Assembly: GCF_041734735.1 (NCBI RefSeq)
Contig: NC_134876.1
Span: forward strand, 92,591,827 to 92,655,826
Reading direction: 5' to 3'
Source: Babylonia areolata
Lineage: Eukaryota; Mollusca; Gastropoda; Neogastropoda; Buccinidae
DNA length: 64,000 nucleotides
Shown in pieces: positions 1 through 11,670 of this stretch. How positions within the stretch are numbered: position 1 is the stretch's first letter; each line of letters begins with the position of its first letter. The position numbers were made by a program, and so were the translations under genes. The notes below the pieces were generated by a model, which saw only the letters and a program-made list of their open reading frames with translations, was not told the DNA's origin and did not search any database.

Positions 1-150
1 TCCTTGTCTTTAGTTTCTCCAGTTTTAGAGTTATGCGTGCGTGAGAATGACTGGTGCGAAAGCGCTTAGATTTGTCTATGCACAAGATTCAGCGCTATAT
101 AAGTACCATTATTATTATTATTATTCACCACCACCACCACCACCACCACC
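1..150 (+). repeat. LINE 3' end remnant with ATT tail
   Basis: The stretch at about 30-135 reads as a LINE 3' terminus: a gcgcttagatttgt-like segment, then ctatataagtaccatt followed by (ATT)n and (CAC)n. The same ending (GCTATATAAGTATCCATT-like, then a simple repeat) closes the L2-type copies at 5510-5560 and 6840-6915, so I assign it to that family. No coding part is left in the window. The overlapping short open frames are simple-sequence translations and are not genes. Confidence 0.5.
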
Positions 151-530
151 TTCCCTTCTTTCCCAGAACCCCCATTTCAACACAATATCCGCACTTACCC
201 GCTTTTCTGCTTGCTATCGCATCGTTTGGTGTAAACAGCCTTTTTTTTTTTTTAAATTGTCACAACTACTAAACTGATTATCATAATGAATCCGACAGGA
301 TGATGAGAAAGTGTCATGTTATTTCCTGTCGTAATGTACATAATGCAAACGCCAAGCATGCGATGGATGCCTCTGCAGCTAGTAGATTAATTCAAAACAT
401 CATTGCATGCATGAATTAAGAACGAAAGTCAGAACATTACTACTGACAAGAAAATGAGGAGGTGCGTGGTTGAGAGGAGAAAATGGATCAACAGTGCAAA
501 AATGAAATTGAGTTTTATGTGCACAGAGAC

Positions 531-909
531 GGGCGCAATAGCCGGCGAGTGGTTAAAGCGTCGGACTTTCAATCTGAGGGTCCCGGGTTCGAATCTCGGT
601 GACGGCGCCTGGTGGGTAAAGGGTGGAGATTTTTCCGATCTCCCAGGTCAACATGTGTGCAGACCTGCTAGTGCATGAACCCCCTTCGTGTGTATACGCA
701 AACACAAGATCAAATACGCACGTTAAAGATCCTGTAATCCATGTCAGCCTTCGGTGGGTTTGTTATGGAAACAAGGACATGCACAGCATGCACACCCCCG
801 AAAGCGGAGTATGGTTGCCTACATGACGGGGTGAAAACGGTCATACACATAAAGGCCCACTCGTGTACATGCGGATGGACGTGGGAGTTGCAGCAGAAGA
901 AGAAGAAGT
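531..909 (+). mobile_element. tRNA-derived SINE, family A, full length
   Basis: The copy has a tRNA-like head with an A-box-like segment (GAGTGGTTAAAGCG) and a B box (GGGTTCGAATC). A conserved body follows (TGGGTAAAGGGTGGAGAT, later CACGTTAAAGATCCTGTAA) and it ends in (GAA)n. A ten-base target duplication with one mismatch flanks it: GTGCACAGAG at 519-528 and GTGCGCAGAG at 910-919. Further copies lie at 22887, 30248, 38775, 53590, 56407 and 63032. It is a non-autonomous retroelement and depends on a LINE for movement. Confidence 0.85.
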
Positions 910-1650
910 GTGCGCAGAGGTGTTTACGGGGCAGTGGTTTACTGAGTTTATCACTTACAATGTCGATGACGTGCGCTTCTAGCTGTTGGTAGAAGGATGT
1001 GTTGGGATACAGGAGGTCATCATGCCAGTCCACACCTTCCACAATCTTTAGGCTTCCGCGAAACGTCAAGTTCGGGGCATCCCCCTCTTCCGCTACGGAT
1101 CGTTTCGCTCGCTTTCCCAGTGCTCTGGAACTGTCATGAACAGGAAGGATTTTATTCCCCCTTTGGCGTTGGTGGTCGGGGAGAAAAGAGGTGGTTAAAT
1201 GCCAAATCATCGTCATGTTCGGAGGTGTGCGTGCGTGTGTGTGAGTGTGTATGGGTGTGCGTGCATGCATGTGTTGCTTTTTATTTTTTAAACACAGTGC
1301 GGTAAGATACCATAATAATGACTTTTTTTTAGGCCTGATTAAGAAGGTCTGACACCCAATTCACATCTAAGAGACCGAGAGTTCTCTCTCCAATGGTGCT
1401 CTAAAGCTACTGAAAGAGGGGGGGGGGGGGGGGGGAGAGAGATAGATAGACAGTGACACAGGCACCGCAGAGAAAGAGACAGATAATGTTGTTGATTTTT
1501 ACCAGTACTCTGACACAAAAGAAGTCAGTGAAAATCACATTTCAGGTAGATTTTGTTGTTGTTGTTGTTGTTGGGGACGGGGGTTGTTTGTTTATTTGGT
1601 TGGTTGGTTGTTGTGTTTGTTTTTGTTTGTTTTTTTTTGTTCTTGTGTCG

Positions 1651-1652
<2 letters not shown>

Positions 1653-1722
<70 letters not shown>
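1653..1722. repeat. (GT)n microsatellite
   Basis: About 35 uninterrupted GT units, preceded by a T/G-rich tract. The histidine/threonine and valine/cysteine open frames over it are artefacts of the repeat. Confidence 0.95.
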
Positions 1723-1724
<2 letters not shown>

Positions 1725-2328
1725 GTTCTCTCGTTTGTTCGCCATTCAGTATAACAAAACAAAACAAAAAAACAGACCAAGAAACACCAGCAAACCTTCT
1801 CAGTCCGGTCCCTCGCTCCGAGGTTGACGAGAATGTCCCCAGTATCAGCTTGACGGGAGGTATGGGTACCTGCAGCCGACCTGTCACGTGGCCCTCATGA
1901 TTTCCGCTCCCGCCCCCATCAAATGAGCTTCTGTATAACGTGTTCGGGGTTAAGTTATCACGATAGTCAGCAGCACCTCCCTGTTGCTGTTCATCTTTAG
2001 TAGTCTGTGGGTCGTCAGCGGAGAAAACTGGAGGTGATAGAGACGCTGAAGCTGGGATAGCAAAGTAGTAGTTGTAGTAATGATCATCAGTAATAATCAG
2101 TGATTATAACAACAATAATAATCATCATCATCATCTTCATCATCATAATATAGTGTACAAAGAATTAAACAGACAGGGATGCAAGGTTATAAGTTGATGG
2201 AAGGTCAACGAAAAGACTTAAACAACTTGACAGTCCTTGAAAGATATCAGTGAGCTATTTTTCATTTTGACTTCATCATGTTTAGTTAGACTGGGCATCT
2301 GAATGCGGTCACATCTACTTTTGATTCC

Positions 2329-2329
<1 letters not shown>

Positions 2330-2371
<42 letters not shown>
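2330..2371. repeat. (TG)n microsatellite
   Basis: About 21 TG units, followed by several hundred bases of T/G-rich low-complexity sequence up to about 2680. Confidence 0.95.
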
Positions 2372-2374
<3 letters not shown>

Positions 2375-2843
2375 GGTTTGGTTTGGTTTTGTTATTTTGA
2401 TTCGTTGAAGCAACTTCTTTTATGTGTTTTGTATTTTTTGTTATTAAATTTTGTTTATAACACTGATGTAGCAGTACTCAGTTTTCAATGTGTGCGTGCG
2501 TTTTTTGTTTTTTGTTGTTTTTTGTTGTTGTTTTTGTTGGGGTTTTTTAATCTTTTTTTATTTGTTTTGTTGTTGTTGCTGTTGTTTTGTTGATGTTTTT
2601 TATCGTGTGTATGTGAGGGATTTTTTTTATTTGTTTTTTGTTGTTGTTGTTGTTTTATGTGGGTTTTTTACATATTAATTTGGTTTCTTCTGACCGCGTT
2701 TTGTGACAGGCTATACATTTCAACCTAACTTCATGGATGGCACGTGCGGCTGGCTGAACTGGGATTTTCATTTCTTTTTGATAGCATTGTTCCTCGGCTC
2801 GATTTTTTTTTTTTTTTTTTTAATTACAGGATTCGATTACACA

Positions 2844-2844
<1 letters not shown>

Positions 2845-2919
<75 letters not shown>
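2845..2919. repeat. (CT)n microsatellite
   Basis: About 37 CT units directly after an ACACA run. On the plus strand it is a long pyrimidine tract. Confidence 0.95.
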
Positions 2920-2923
<4 letters not shown>

Positions 2924-3075
2924 TTTTCACTCGACAGAATATTCTTCAGATTACAGATTTGCTTTTAAAAATCTTTTCGACATACAAATTAATTTTAAAT
3001 CCAGTTAACATTCCTCCTTGCCCCTCACTCTCTGTATCCTTCATACCATTTCAAACTGTTCACAAAAAGAAACTG

Positions 3076-3077
<2 letters not shown>

Positions 3078-3160
<83 letters not shown>
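3078..3160. repeat. (CA)n microsatellite
   Basis: About 41 CA units, interrupted by no other base. Confidence 0.95.
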
Positions 3161-3162
<2 letters not shown>

Positions 3163-3907
3163 TGCATAAACTCTGACATGATTGTGAAGTTCCCGTCATC
3201 TTTATTGTTTATTCCATATCATGACCAGCGCTTCATTAATAAACTTTATCTTCGTCATAATGTTATTGTTAACATTATCATTACGGTTATCATCATGATG
3301 GTGATCATCGTTATCATTAACTTTGCTCTAATATTTTTGTTTCTTTTTACACATACCTGTCGCCAACGCAAGACAGAGTCCCACACATACAAACATGTTG
3401 ACAGCTCCTTGGTCTCTCGGTCTTCTGCGGAACAAGATTTGGTCCAGCTCGTGTTTCTTCGAGTCGGGAAGGGGAGAAGAGGAGAAGACTGAAGGGACAA
3501 GAGGGGGTGGGGGGGGGGTCATTTCATTTGCGACTGATTCCGGGAGATGAAAATTTGATAGGTATAAAAACCAGCCTGAGGTTTGCCTATAGACACAAGC
3601 ACGAACGTAACAGGAAATTAGCAGTGTCGGTTCAGTGCTTGTCAGCTTAGGTTTCACCTGCTTCGTTTATCTGTCCTTCAGTTCCGTCCGTCGATAACTG
3701 ATTGGGACTTGGATCGATCTTTTTCTTTAATTATTTCATCAGTTGCGGCTTAGTCACTGACAATTTTAATGCGTTTAGTGGTTGGTTAGTGGTTGTATAG
3801 GCTTGTGTGTACAATCCAAATAAAGCTTTGAATATATACAATGGAGAAGTCCATCTTCTCTCGCTTTGCCCCTGTGTCCAGTCGGTTGTCTCTAACAACT
3901 ACTACTG

Positions 3908-3913
3908 CACGCG

Positions 3914-3971
<58 letters not shown>
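3908..3971. repeat. (GC)n(AC)n compound microsatellite
   Basis: A short alternating GC run passes directly into about 25 AC units. Alternating purine-pyrimidine sequence of this kind is a known Z-DNA former. A (GA)n run follows at about 4029-4064. Confidence 0.9.
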
Positions 3972-3972
<1 letters not shown>

Positions 3973-4029
3973 TGTATGAGTATGCGCTTGAGTATCATTT
4001 GTGAGTGCGTATGTATGCGCGCATTGGCA

Positions 4030-4064
<35 letters not shown>

Positions 4065-4119
4065 TTTGGAGTTACTACAGGAACTATAGAATGCCTTGAT
4101 AGGCCTAGTGCATCACAAA

Positions 4120-4340
4120 CTGCTTCGGACCAGCTGTGGCGAAGTGGTTTGCGTTGCGGACTTACACCTCGAGCGGATTCAACTCCCAGTGATGGTTTTT
4201 GTTTGTTTCTGTTTTGTTTTGTTTTTCTTTCTTTTTTTTTCAGCCTGCGGCCCACTCCTACCCAGAGCTGAGTGTGCTATGGGCTTCAAATGGGAAGACT
4301 GGAACCATGACACCGTCGAGTATCATCAACTTCATAGATG
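4120..4340 (+). mobile_element. possible SINE with tRNA-like head
   Basis: The start (ctgtggcgaagtggtttgcg) resembles a tRNA A-box region and ggattcaactcccag resembles a B box. A T-rich stretch and a body without coding content follow. Only one copy is seen here, so the family assignment is weak. A decayed tRNA pseudogene is an alternative. Confidence 0.35.
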
Positions 4341-4593
4341 CATCTTTGGGTGTGTTGCTCAAATTTCTTTACCAACACTGCAATTATCTATATCTCTCGG
4401 GCCTGGTTAACGCCATGAGAATCATTAGCACAGGAAGTTTAGAGTACAGCCTTGTCACGTAGCCCCAAACCTTTAAAAAATAAAATAAAATAATAAAAAA
4501 TAAAAAATCACTATGACACAAAAAAGGACCTCCATGACAACACCGTCCTCCTTTGTCATTAATATATAATTGAAACACACACACACACATAGC

Positions 4594-4598
<5 letters not shown>

Positions 4599-4645
<47 letters not shown>
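4599..4645. repeat. (AT)n microsatellite
   Basis: About 23 AT units immediately upstream of the LINE fragment that starts at about 4645. The LINE may have inserted next to, or seeded, this repeat. Confidence 0.9.
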
Positions 4646-4647
<2 letters not shown>

Positions 4648-5560
4648 GAACTGCGTAGAATCAGCTCTATCCGCCACTATCTCTCAACCGATGCAACCAA
4701 GACACTTGTATGCTCTGTGGTTCTCTCAAGATTGGATTACTGCAATTCTCTTTTGGCCGGCCTTCCCAAATATCTGTTAGACAGACTCCAACGAATTCAG
4801 AATAACGCTGCCAGACTCATTTGCAGAGCTTCTAAATTTGACCATGTTTCTCCTCTCCTTCAGTCTCTCCACTGGTTGGCTGTTTCTGTTCGAATAGACT
4901 ATAAGCTATCCACTCTGACCTTTTCTGCAGTCAACGGATCTGGCCTCAAGTATCTTTCTGAACTCATCCATATCTATACCCCGTCTCGCCAGCTCCGTTC
5001 TTCCTCTGATACTCGACTTCTCAGGATACCTCACGTCAGAAGTAAGACCTATGGACACAGATCGTTTTCTTTTCAATCGCCAAAGACGTGGAACAAGCTC
5101 CCTGATAACCTCCGTCATTCTGATTCCCTCGCATCTTTTAAATCTCGTCTCAAAACTCACCTTTTCCCTCAGCAATAAGTTCAATTGTGGCAGGTCCACT
5201 TCCTTTTCGTTAGGTGTGCTTGACTATGTGTGTATACATATGTATGTGTACATAACTACATGCATGTATATGAATGTGTACTGTGTGTGCGTGTGTTTAT
5301 GTAAGTTTGTGCCTGCCTATGTGTGCGTATGTGTTAGGGTAGCTGTTAGATACACATGTATGTTAAAATGTATGTATGCAGTGTGTGTGTGTGCGTGTGT
5401 GTGTGTGTGTGTGGTCACATTTTGGTGTGTGTATGTAACATAGATATAATGTTTTATCTTAACAAAAGCGTTTTTGTAAAACACCTAGAGCAGATTTCTG
5501 GATAGTGTGCTATATAAGTATCCATTATATATATATATATATAGATACCAAATTCTGTGG
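4645..5560 (+). mobile_element. L2-type LINE, 5'-truncated (ORF2 C-terminus and 3' UTR)
   Basis: An open frame of about 177 codons (4645-5178) carries the typical C-terminal region of L2/CR1-group LINE ORF2. The motifs are [35 protein letters not shown], a YTPSRQLRSS-like stretch and TWNKLPDNLR, ending KTHLFPQQ and a stop. The reverse-transcriptase core is absent, so the copy is 5'-truncated. The 3' UTR (5179-5560) holds TG-rich sequence and ends GTGCTATATAAGTATCCATT followed by an AT repeat. The same 3' UTR appears in the opposite direction at about 53930-54190. The C-terminal frame is intact to its stop, which suggests a fairly recent insertion. Confidence 0.85.
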
Positions 5561-5569
5561 TCTTCCGTG

Positions 5570-6005
5570 CCCTGTTCTCATCTGATATGGTGACCTGTTT
5601 CGATCTCCCTCTACTTGTCCATGCTAGGGGTGATTCATGTGAAGGTCTTTAGGTGGTGGTAGATTCATGGGGGAACTGACGTTCGAGGGATATGGTGGCG
5701 GTCTCCACTCTAGAGGGGACACTCATTCAGCTATGTTATTGTTGTCATCAGTAGGAGGCTTAGTGGGTGGTGTCCTAAGTACGTTAAATTAGAACAGGCA
5801 CACCTGAATACCTCCAAAGTGACTCACCAGCAGGTGCTGGGTCTCCTCTGGTTTGTAGCCTCCTGGCGACCTAATGTTGATAGTTTTCTGTGGATTGCCA
5901 ATGCTAAGGCTGCAAACGATGTACCTGGGTGTGGCTGTGTTTGGGGGATTCAGCTTAAGCAGCATGAGATTGAGAGTAAAATGGTGCAGATTATTGGATA
6001 GCATT
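5570..6005. repeat. interspersed repeat of unknown class
   Basis: No gene is visible. Part of this stretch (about 5860-5965: a GGCGACCTAATGTTGATAG-like segment, then GGGTGTGGCTGTGT) recurs in diverged form at about 34030-34100 inside the USP gene, which marks it as a dispersed repeat. Ends and class cannot be defined from two partial copies. Confidence 0.4.
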
Positions 6006-6339
6006 TTCTAATGTTCAAGAAAAAAGAAGAAAAGAAAATACAAAAATATATGATGAGAGAGAAATAATGTGAAAATAGAAAGGAGTAACAGTGAAACAAC
6101 AATAACAAGACAGTAACACAGTTTCATACAAGTTTTATCATTCATTTATTTACACACACACACATGTACACAACAAAGTTACTTGTGTGTAACATACTAA
6201 TATTACATACAGCAGTAAATTAACACCAACTGTAAATTCACACCAGGTGTTGTAACATTGGACTCGTAACATGGTATGGAGTACCATTTAGAGACATGAT
6301 GGTTACTAATGTGTATGTCTGCTTTGCATGCTTCATCTA

Positions 6340-6915
6340 TTCACTCCCTTCAGCACATACATTCAATTCTACTGCTCGACTCGTCCTCAGAAAGAAAAGA
6401 TCTGAGCACATCACTCCTCTCTTACAATCTCTGCACTGGCTCCCTGTTTCACAGAGGATAAAGTACAACATCAACACTCTATGTTTTAAACATGTAAAAA
6501 AAAATATACCCATTTTTGTTTCTGTGAATGTCTTCAGCTCCCAACCCCTTCTTGCTCTGTATGATCAGCTTCATATCACTCTGTTTCCGTATTCAGTGAT
6601 TCAAACACTTTAGTCAGCTGTCAAGCTCATTCTGTGGATCTAAAACTTGTAACAAGCTCCATCTTTCACTTTGTCAAATCTCTGCACTAAGCTCTTTCAA
6701 GGCTGGCCTTAAAACGTACCTCTTTCCAAAATAGCTACCACACTCCCCTCCGTCTTTCTGGTTTACAGTTCCACCAGCTTTCTATTTACATACATTTTAA
6801 AGTTTGGTCTTCATCCCTTTGAATCAAAGTTATGCATACATGTGAATGACTTGTGTGAAAGCACTTTGATTTGTCTTTGCACAGAAATCAATGCTATATA
6901 CTAAAACAAAACACT
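6340..6915 (+). mobile_element. decayed L2-type LINE 3' part
   Basis: The segment at 6365-6520 translates as TARLVLRKKRSEHITPLLQS, then LHWLPVSQRIKYNINTLCF, the same ORF2 C-terminal region as in the copy at 4645. The frame is interrupted afterwards. It runs to a 3' end at about 6895-6915 (AATGCTATATACTAAAACA). It is an older, more diverged copy in the same orientation. Confidence 0.75.
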
Positions 6916-6919
6916 AAAG

Positions 6920-8008
6920 GTTTGCAAGATGCCGAAAAACAATCCATCACCTGACAAAAGAAAAAAACAACACACCATAAGCGATACTGGTGTACGATCC
7001 AACACAGAATATGAAATCATTCCATTTTGTGGGTCATTTCTGTATCACTTGCATGCTAACTTTATTACCTTCATTCTTTTCTTCTCAGCTGAAAACATAA
7101 AATCATTCATCAATATATTTCAAAACAATATCTATAAATCAGAGATTTTCGCTCCTTTGACAAATGAATATTTTGATGAACACATAGTCATACTGGACCA
7201 AAAGTCATGTCCATGCAGGAGAGAGAGAGACAGAGACAGGGACAGAGAGAGAAACAGTGAGAGAGAACCAAAAAGGCATAATATTACGAAACCCCATGCA
7301 ACATCCCTAAAATCAGGAAACAGCACATAGTACACTATATCAACTTGAACTAACATTTCAGTATACAAGAAACTGATAACAACCATTTATGTTGACACAA
7401 ATGAATGATGCATAAAGTATTTAAAGAACAGTATGTCTAGGGATGTTCCACTGCGCCTGCAGGTGTTGTAAATGCACCGCTTTTTTGTGTGCTTGCAATA
7501 AATGCCCTCTAATTTTACAGCAGGAACATAGTGTATCACTTTTTTTTTCTTTTGTTTTTTACTCATGCCTTTCGACATTCATATCCAGGCAATGGTGAAA
7601 ACACCACCCATCAGAAATATGCATGGCTGCTGGAGCAATCATGGATCTTCAAATATGATCTGTCATAATGATGCTATAAACTGGCAGAATGTGCTGTCCA
7701 GTGAGTGGTGACAAAACATATCAAAGGTGGACATCATAAAAGCAATGTCTTAAAAGTTTTCATGATTATGAGATTTCATCATATTTGTGGGATTTCTTTG
7801 CAACATTTCTAAATTATTTAATAAGGTAAGTAAGACAAAAAAGTTCCAATATATTGCATACAAACCTAAAGACATTTCAATGAATGCTCCAGTACAAGCA
7901 TCTGGAGTCATTGTAAAGTCAGATCATTACATAACTGATATCTGGTTAGACTCATAATGCAACAGTAACAACATCAGTAAAGCATGCTGAAAATAACCTG
8001 ATAAATGC

Positions 8009-8049
<41 letters not shown>

Positions 8050-9299
8050 CAACACCAAAAAAGCAAAATAAAACCCTGGTCACGAAATATTACAATACCC
8101 TCTAACAGAAAGCTATTTCACACACACTTAAAGTCTTTTTTGTATACACATCATACTAAGCTCATCATCCAACAACAGGTCATTGCTAACTCAAATCAAG
8201 TAACAGTACAGCCAAAGGAAACACAAGTGAATATTTCTTTTTGATTTGGTGAATCTTTGAAGAAAAAACTGGGATAATGAATAAGAAACAGACATGCAGG
8301 TTATCCCATGGGACGAACAGACACATAATTATGAACCTTAAATATAAACACTAAATTTTGCTTTACATTCCCTGTGAAGACCTAAAACAATGCCTAGCTC
8401 TGAGTGGACATTTAAACTCAATTTCTTTCTCCCCAGTGTGAGTAGAGAGAGAGAGAGAGAGTGCATGCAAGCATTTGTGCATGTGTGTGTGTGGGCACAA
8501 GAAAGTAAATACCTGGTTGTACAGTGTGCACGTATATGTTGTGAGAGAAAGAGATCTATACAAAGCAGAGAGAGATGTCAAAAAAAGTAATGATTCCAGA
8601 GCATCCTGCATAATTCTTGTATCATGCATTCCACTTTATATTTCAGTCTGACTAGTACCCCTCTGGATCATATACCATTTCAAGACAGATATTTGTCAAG
8701 GTTAACTAAGTCAATGAAACAGTTAAGTGAATTGTATTTTGTTTGATGTAGTGTTGACAAATACTAAATAGTTGAAATACTGCACAGCTCACAAACTGTG
8801 CAATCATGTTTTGACAATACCACACACATATAATGAAACCTTTTGAAAGAACAGAATAGAAGTTTTTGCAAGTGAACACATTCTCTGTGATCATCTTTTC
8901 TGCTGTTGTCTTTGTCTTAAAAATGTGAAATGGCAGAATAACCAGATCAGTCATAAACATAAATTTTTTTTTTTCTTAAATAAAAGTGCATTCTTGGGTG
9001 CACAGTGCAATGTATAAGATAAACAGACTTTTGTTAACCTTCAACATCAGTTAAAAATTGTACAGAAATTCTGTTGTTCAAACGAAAACACATACAAGTA
9101 AATGATTTTTTTTTTAATTAAGAGTTTAAAAAAAGAAGAATGAAAAAAAAAAAGAGCACAAGCCACATATCTGTATTCTGAAAACAACAAAAACAAGGCA
9201 GACAATCTGATCTTTTTTTTTTTCACATCAAAACAAAAACAAATGTAACCTGTATTCTGAAAACAACAAAACAGGGCAGACAACCTCATCTAATCTAAT
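6920..9299. other. intergenic stretch without recognisable genes
   Basis: I see AT-rich sequence with a GA-rich run (about 7217-7265), an (AC)n run (8009-8048), a GA run (8440-8460) and A/T homopolymers. No open frame here has a recognisable family motif. The right part, next to the stop codon at 9300, may be 3' UTR of the minus-strand gene. Confidence 0.5.
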
Positions 9300-9814
9300 C
9301 TAATCTAAAAGATCTTTGATTGCTTGCTCCTGAGCTTTCAGCTCCTCCATCCTCAGCCCAATAGTCCGCACAACATCGTTTCGTTGATCTTCATCAAGGT
9401 CTGCCAGAAGAGCCTGGTATTTTGCAACAGTCGATGAGACAGCTTCTTGGGCTTCCATCATGTCATCAGAAAAGTAAGTGGAACCAAGGCTTTCTCGCTG
9501 GAACAGACAACACACACACACACACACACACACACCAAAGCAAGATATATATCACTGGCATTATTCTGCTACAAACTCGAGTCATTTTTGTGATTTTGCT
9601 CTTTAAAGTAAACAGTTCAGCTAAAAAAGAATTTTTTTTTTTAAAGGAGAAAGAAAAACAATACCAGTGAGCCAGTGAGATAAATATTCATGGTTATATG
9701 GGAATATTGAAGAGAAAGTAAACTTGTAAGTGAAGAAAACAGCAGGGGAAAAAAAGAAGAAAAAAAACCACTCATACCCACATGCAAAATTTCAAAGTAC
9801 TGTTTACTTTCATA

Positions 9815-9863
<49 letters not shown>

Positions 9864-10530
9864 TAAACACACACACACACACTTGCTTAAATATGTGTGC
9901 CCTGTGTTTTGTAAATACTTAAAAATGAATAGGAGAATGGGAGGAGACAAAGAAAATAAGTGCAGGGATTCCAGGAATATACCAGTCTGTACTGTGTACG
10001 CATAGCTCTGGCACTGTTTGTCCAATTTCTAAAAGGAGTTTTCTTTGTTACTAATGAAATATTTGTTTGAATGTTGTATAAATGGAAACAGTGTTGCATC
10101 AAACCCAATTCAAGATGGAAGAACTTGTATCACTCTGAACACAACTGTTCTTAACTCACTCAGTACGGCCAGTCCTTCTTCTCCTCTACACAGACCCTTC
10201 GGATGTCCAGTGGGTGTATGAATGACCCAACCTTTAGCTTCCATCGTCAGAATTGTGGTATTCTTTGTAAACATTCACCTCTTCAGTATAAGAGCCTTCC
10301 GCTTGCAATATTTTGATGATGGTAACTGGGGTGAAACGCTGTTAACGTCGTCTCTTTCGCCGTTCGTATGGAGAGAGTTAACTGTTTATCAACTGTCTGT
10401 TCATCTAAGGTTAGGGTTTGTTTAATCTCTCCTCCCCCATTAAAAAAGTGTCAAACTGAAAGACTAATGTGATATCAACAAAATGCAAAACTGGTTATGA
10501 ATAAAGTCCTTCCTACTGACTGAAGGCAAA

Positions 10531-10587
<57 letters not shown>

Positions 10588-10822
10588 TAGAGAGAGAGAG
10601 AGAGATTCAGGATGAGGTATATATACATGTGTGTGTGTGTGTGTGATTGTTCACATTGCAATTTGTAGTGCTGTCTTGGTATATAGAGATTTGTTTTCTC
10701 TATGTTCCCATGTGCTGTTGTATGCTATTATGAACTATTATATATATATTGTTTCATGTGAGGTGCTTAGACTAGTTAGAACTCGTCATATGGAGAATAT
10801 CAATATGCATATTCTGGATGAG

Positions 10823-10867
<45 letters not shown>

Positions 10868-10894
10868 CGAGAAAGGGAGAGAGGTTCTGGAGAC

Positions 10895-10935
<41 letters not shown>

Positions 10936-11547
10936 ATATCCTTGATGTATATCATGATATGGTACATTGACAGATATATCCGCAAATGGCGTGTTTACTT
11001 TAAAAACAAAATGTCAACGGACGAAGAATGGGGGGAGCCGAGCATCAAACAAAAGTTTCTGGTTCAGTATTGGGCTTCCGTGATAGGGCTTTGAAGGTGA
11101 GGTTGCAAAGAAATGACAAATGAATAAACAAATAATCAAATAAAATGAAATAAATCATACTGCATCTCCAAGTAGTTCCCGTGCCTCAGCGAAGCTATCC
11201 GTAAGGTTGTCAACACGCTTCTTCAATTCGTCGGGTTTCAATCTCTCCATCATAGATGTCGAAACCGCAAACAGTCTCTTGGGGAAAGTAACTGAGGCTG
11301 CTTGAAGTTTCTTCCATGAACTGTTTAAATATATGCCATGCTGCTGATAAAACATGCACAATGAAACAGGGTTTCCAGTGCCATTCTGCGTTGAGAAAGT
11401 GTTAACCTTCACAGTCTTTCCGACAAAATTCTTCTTGTTTTGATGTAGACTGTTACCTGGATTTTTAAGAGGAATGTTTGATAAGCGATTGACAGATGTT
11501 GCGCCGGTAATTCTTCGAACGATAAAGTGATTCATAGTTGCATTCAT
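9300..11547 (-). CDS. small two-exon gene, unrecognised 194-residue protein, probably mitochondrial
   Basis: Exon 1 is 11547-11161 and exon 2 is 9497-9300. The intron has a GTATGA donor and a TTCCAG acceptor and is phase 0, giving 194 residues and a TAG stop. The start at 11547 is the first ATG after the promoter; a second ATG lies four codons on. Residues 1-60 are rich in R, K, S, T and N and nearly free of acids, like a mitochondrial presequence (inference). Residues about 105-194 are helical and charged: MERLKPDELKKRVDNL, AEARELLGDA joined to RESLGSTYFSDDMMEAQ, then TIGLRMEELKAQ. The motif crossing the splice junction looks conserved, but I cannot name the family. It shares its promoter with the USP gene, which fits a housekeeping role. 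The intron holds microsatellites and one inverted-repeat element. Confidence 0.75.
9818..9860. repeat. (AT)n microsatellite
   Basis: About 21 AT units followed by a short ACAC run, within the intron of the small minus-strand gene. A shorter (AC)n run lies at 9510-9534, just beside the exon 2 acceptor. Confidence 0.9.
10151..10381. mobile_element. short TTAA-flanked inverted-repeat element (piggyBac-type MITE)
   Basis: A 231-base segment is bounded by TTAA on both sides (10151-10154 and 10378-10381). Its ends are imperfect inverted repeats: CTCACTCAGTACGGC at the left, and GCCGTTCGTATGGAGAGAG at the right. TTAA target duplication is typical of piggyBac transposons (established). There is no coding capacity, so it is non-autonomous. 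It lies in the intron of the small minus-strand gene. Confidence 0.55.
10531..10606. repeat. (TG)n(AG)n compound microsatellite
   Basis: A TG run of about ten units passes into AG units with two small interruptions. Two further TG blocks lie at 10826-10862 and 10896-10933, separated by GAAAGCGAGAAAGGGAGAGA. Confidence 0.9.
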
Positions 11548-11589
11548 ATCGAAAGGAGGATCCTAAAAATTGCAGGAGGATAAGTTCAT

Positions 11590-11670
11590 TCGAAAACACA
11601 GAATGACCCAAACCGGAAGTTACGTCATTGTGAAACGACAGGACAGTGCATGTTGGGAGGAGGGAAAGAA
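11590..11670. promoter_or_regulatory. bidirectional promoter with ETS, CRE and ZNF143-like sites
   Basis: Between the start codon of the minus-strand gene (11547) and the plus-strand USP gene lies CCGGAAGT (11613-11620), an ETS-type site. TTACGTCA (11620-11627), a CRE-type site, overlaps it. About 20 bases on is TGCATGTTGGGAGG (11647-11660), similar to part of the ZNF143/SBS element. These motifs are well known in TATA-less, divergent housekeeping promoters. No TATA box is seen on either side. Transcription starts cannot be placed from sequence alone. Confidence 0.6.

Noticed and set aside
560-610. A tRNA gene at the SINE head (also at 46330, 56740 and 63040).
   Set aside because: Each is followed by the constant SINE body and tail, and the heads have mismatches in the expected stems. 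They are SINE 5' regions.
1525-1887. Histidine/threonine- and valine/cysteine-rich open frames over dinucleotide repeats (also near 3078, 3908, 8009, 10800, 12950 and 62306).
   Set aside because: They are translations of (CA)n/(GT)n in both strands and stop soon after leaving the repeat.
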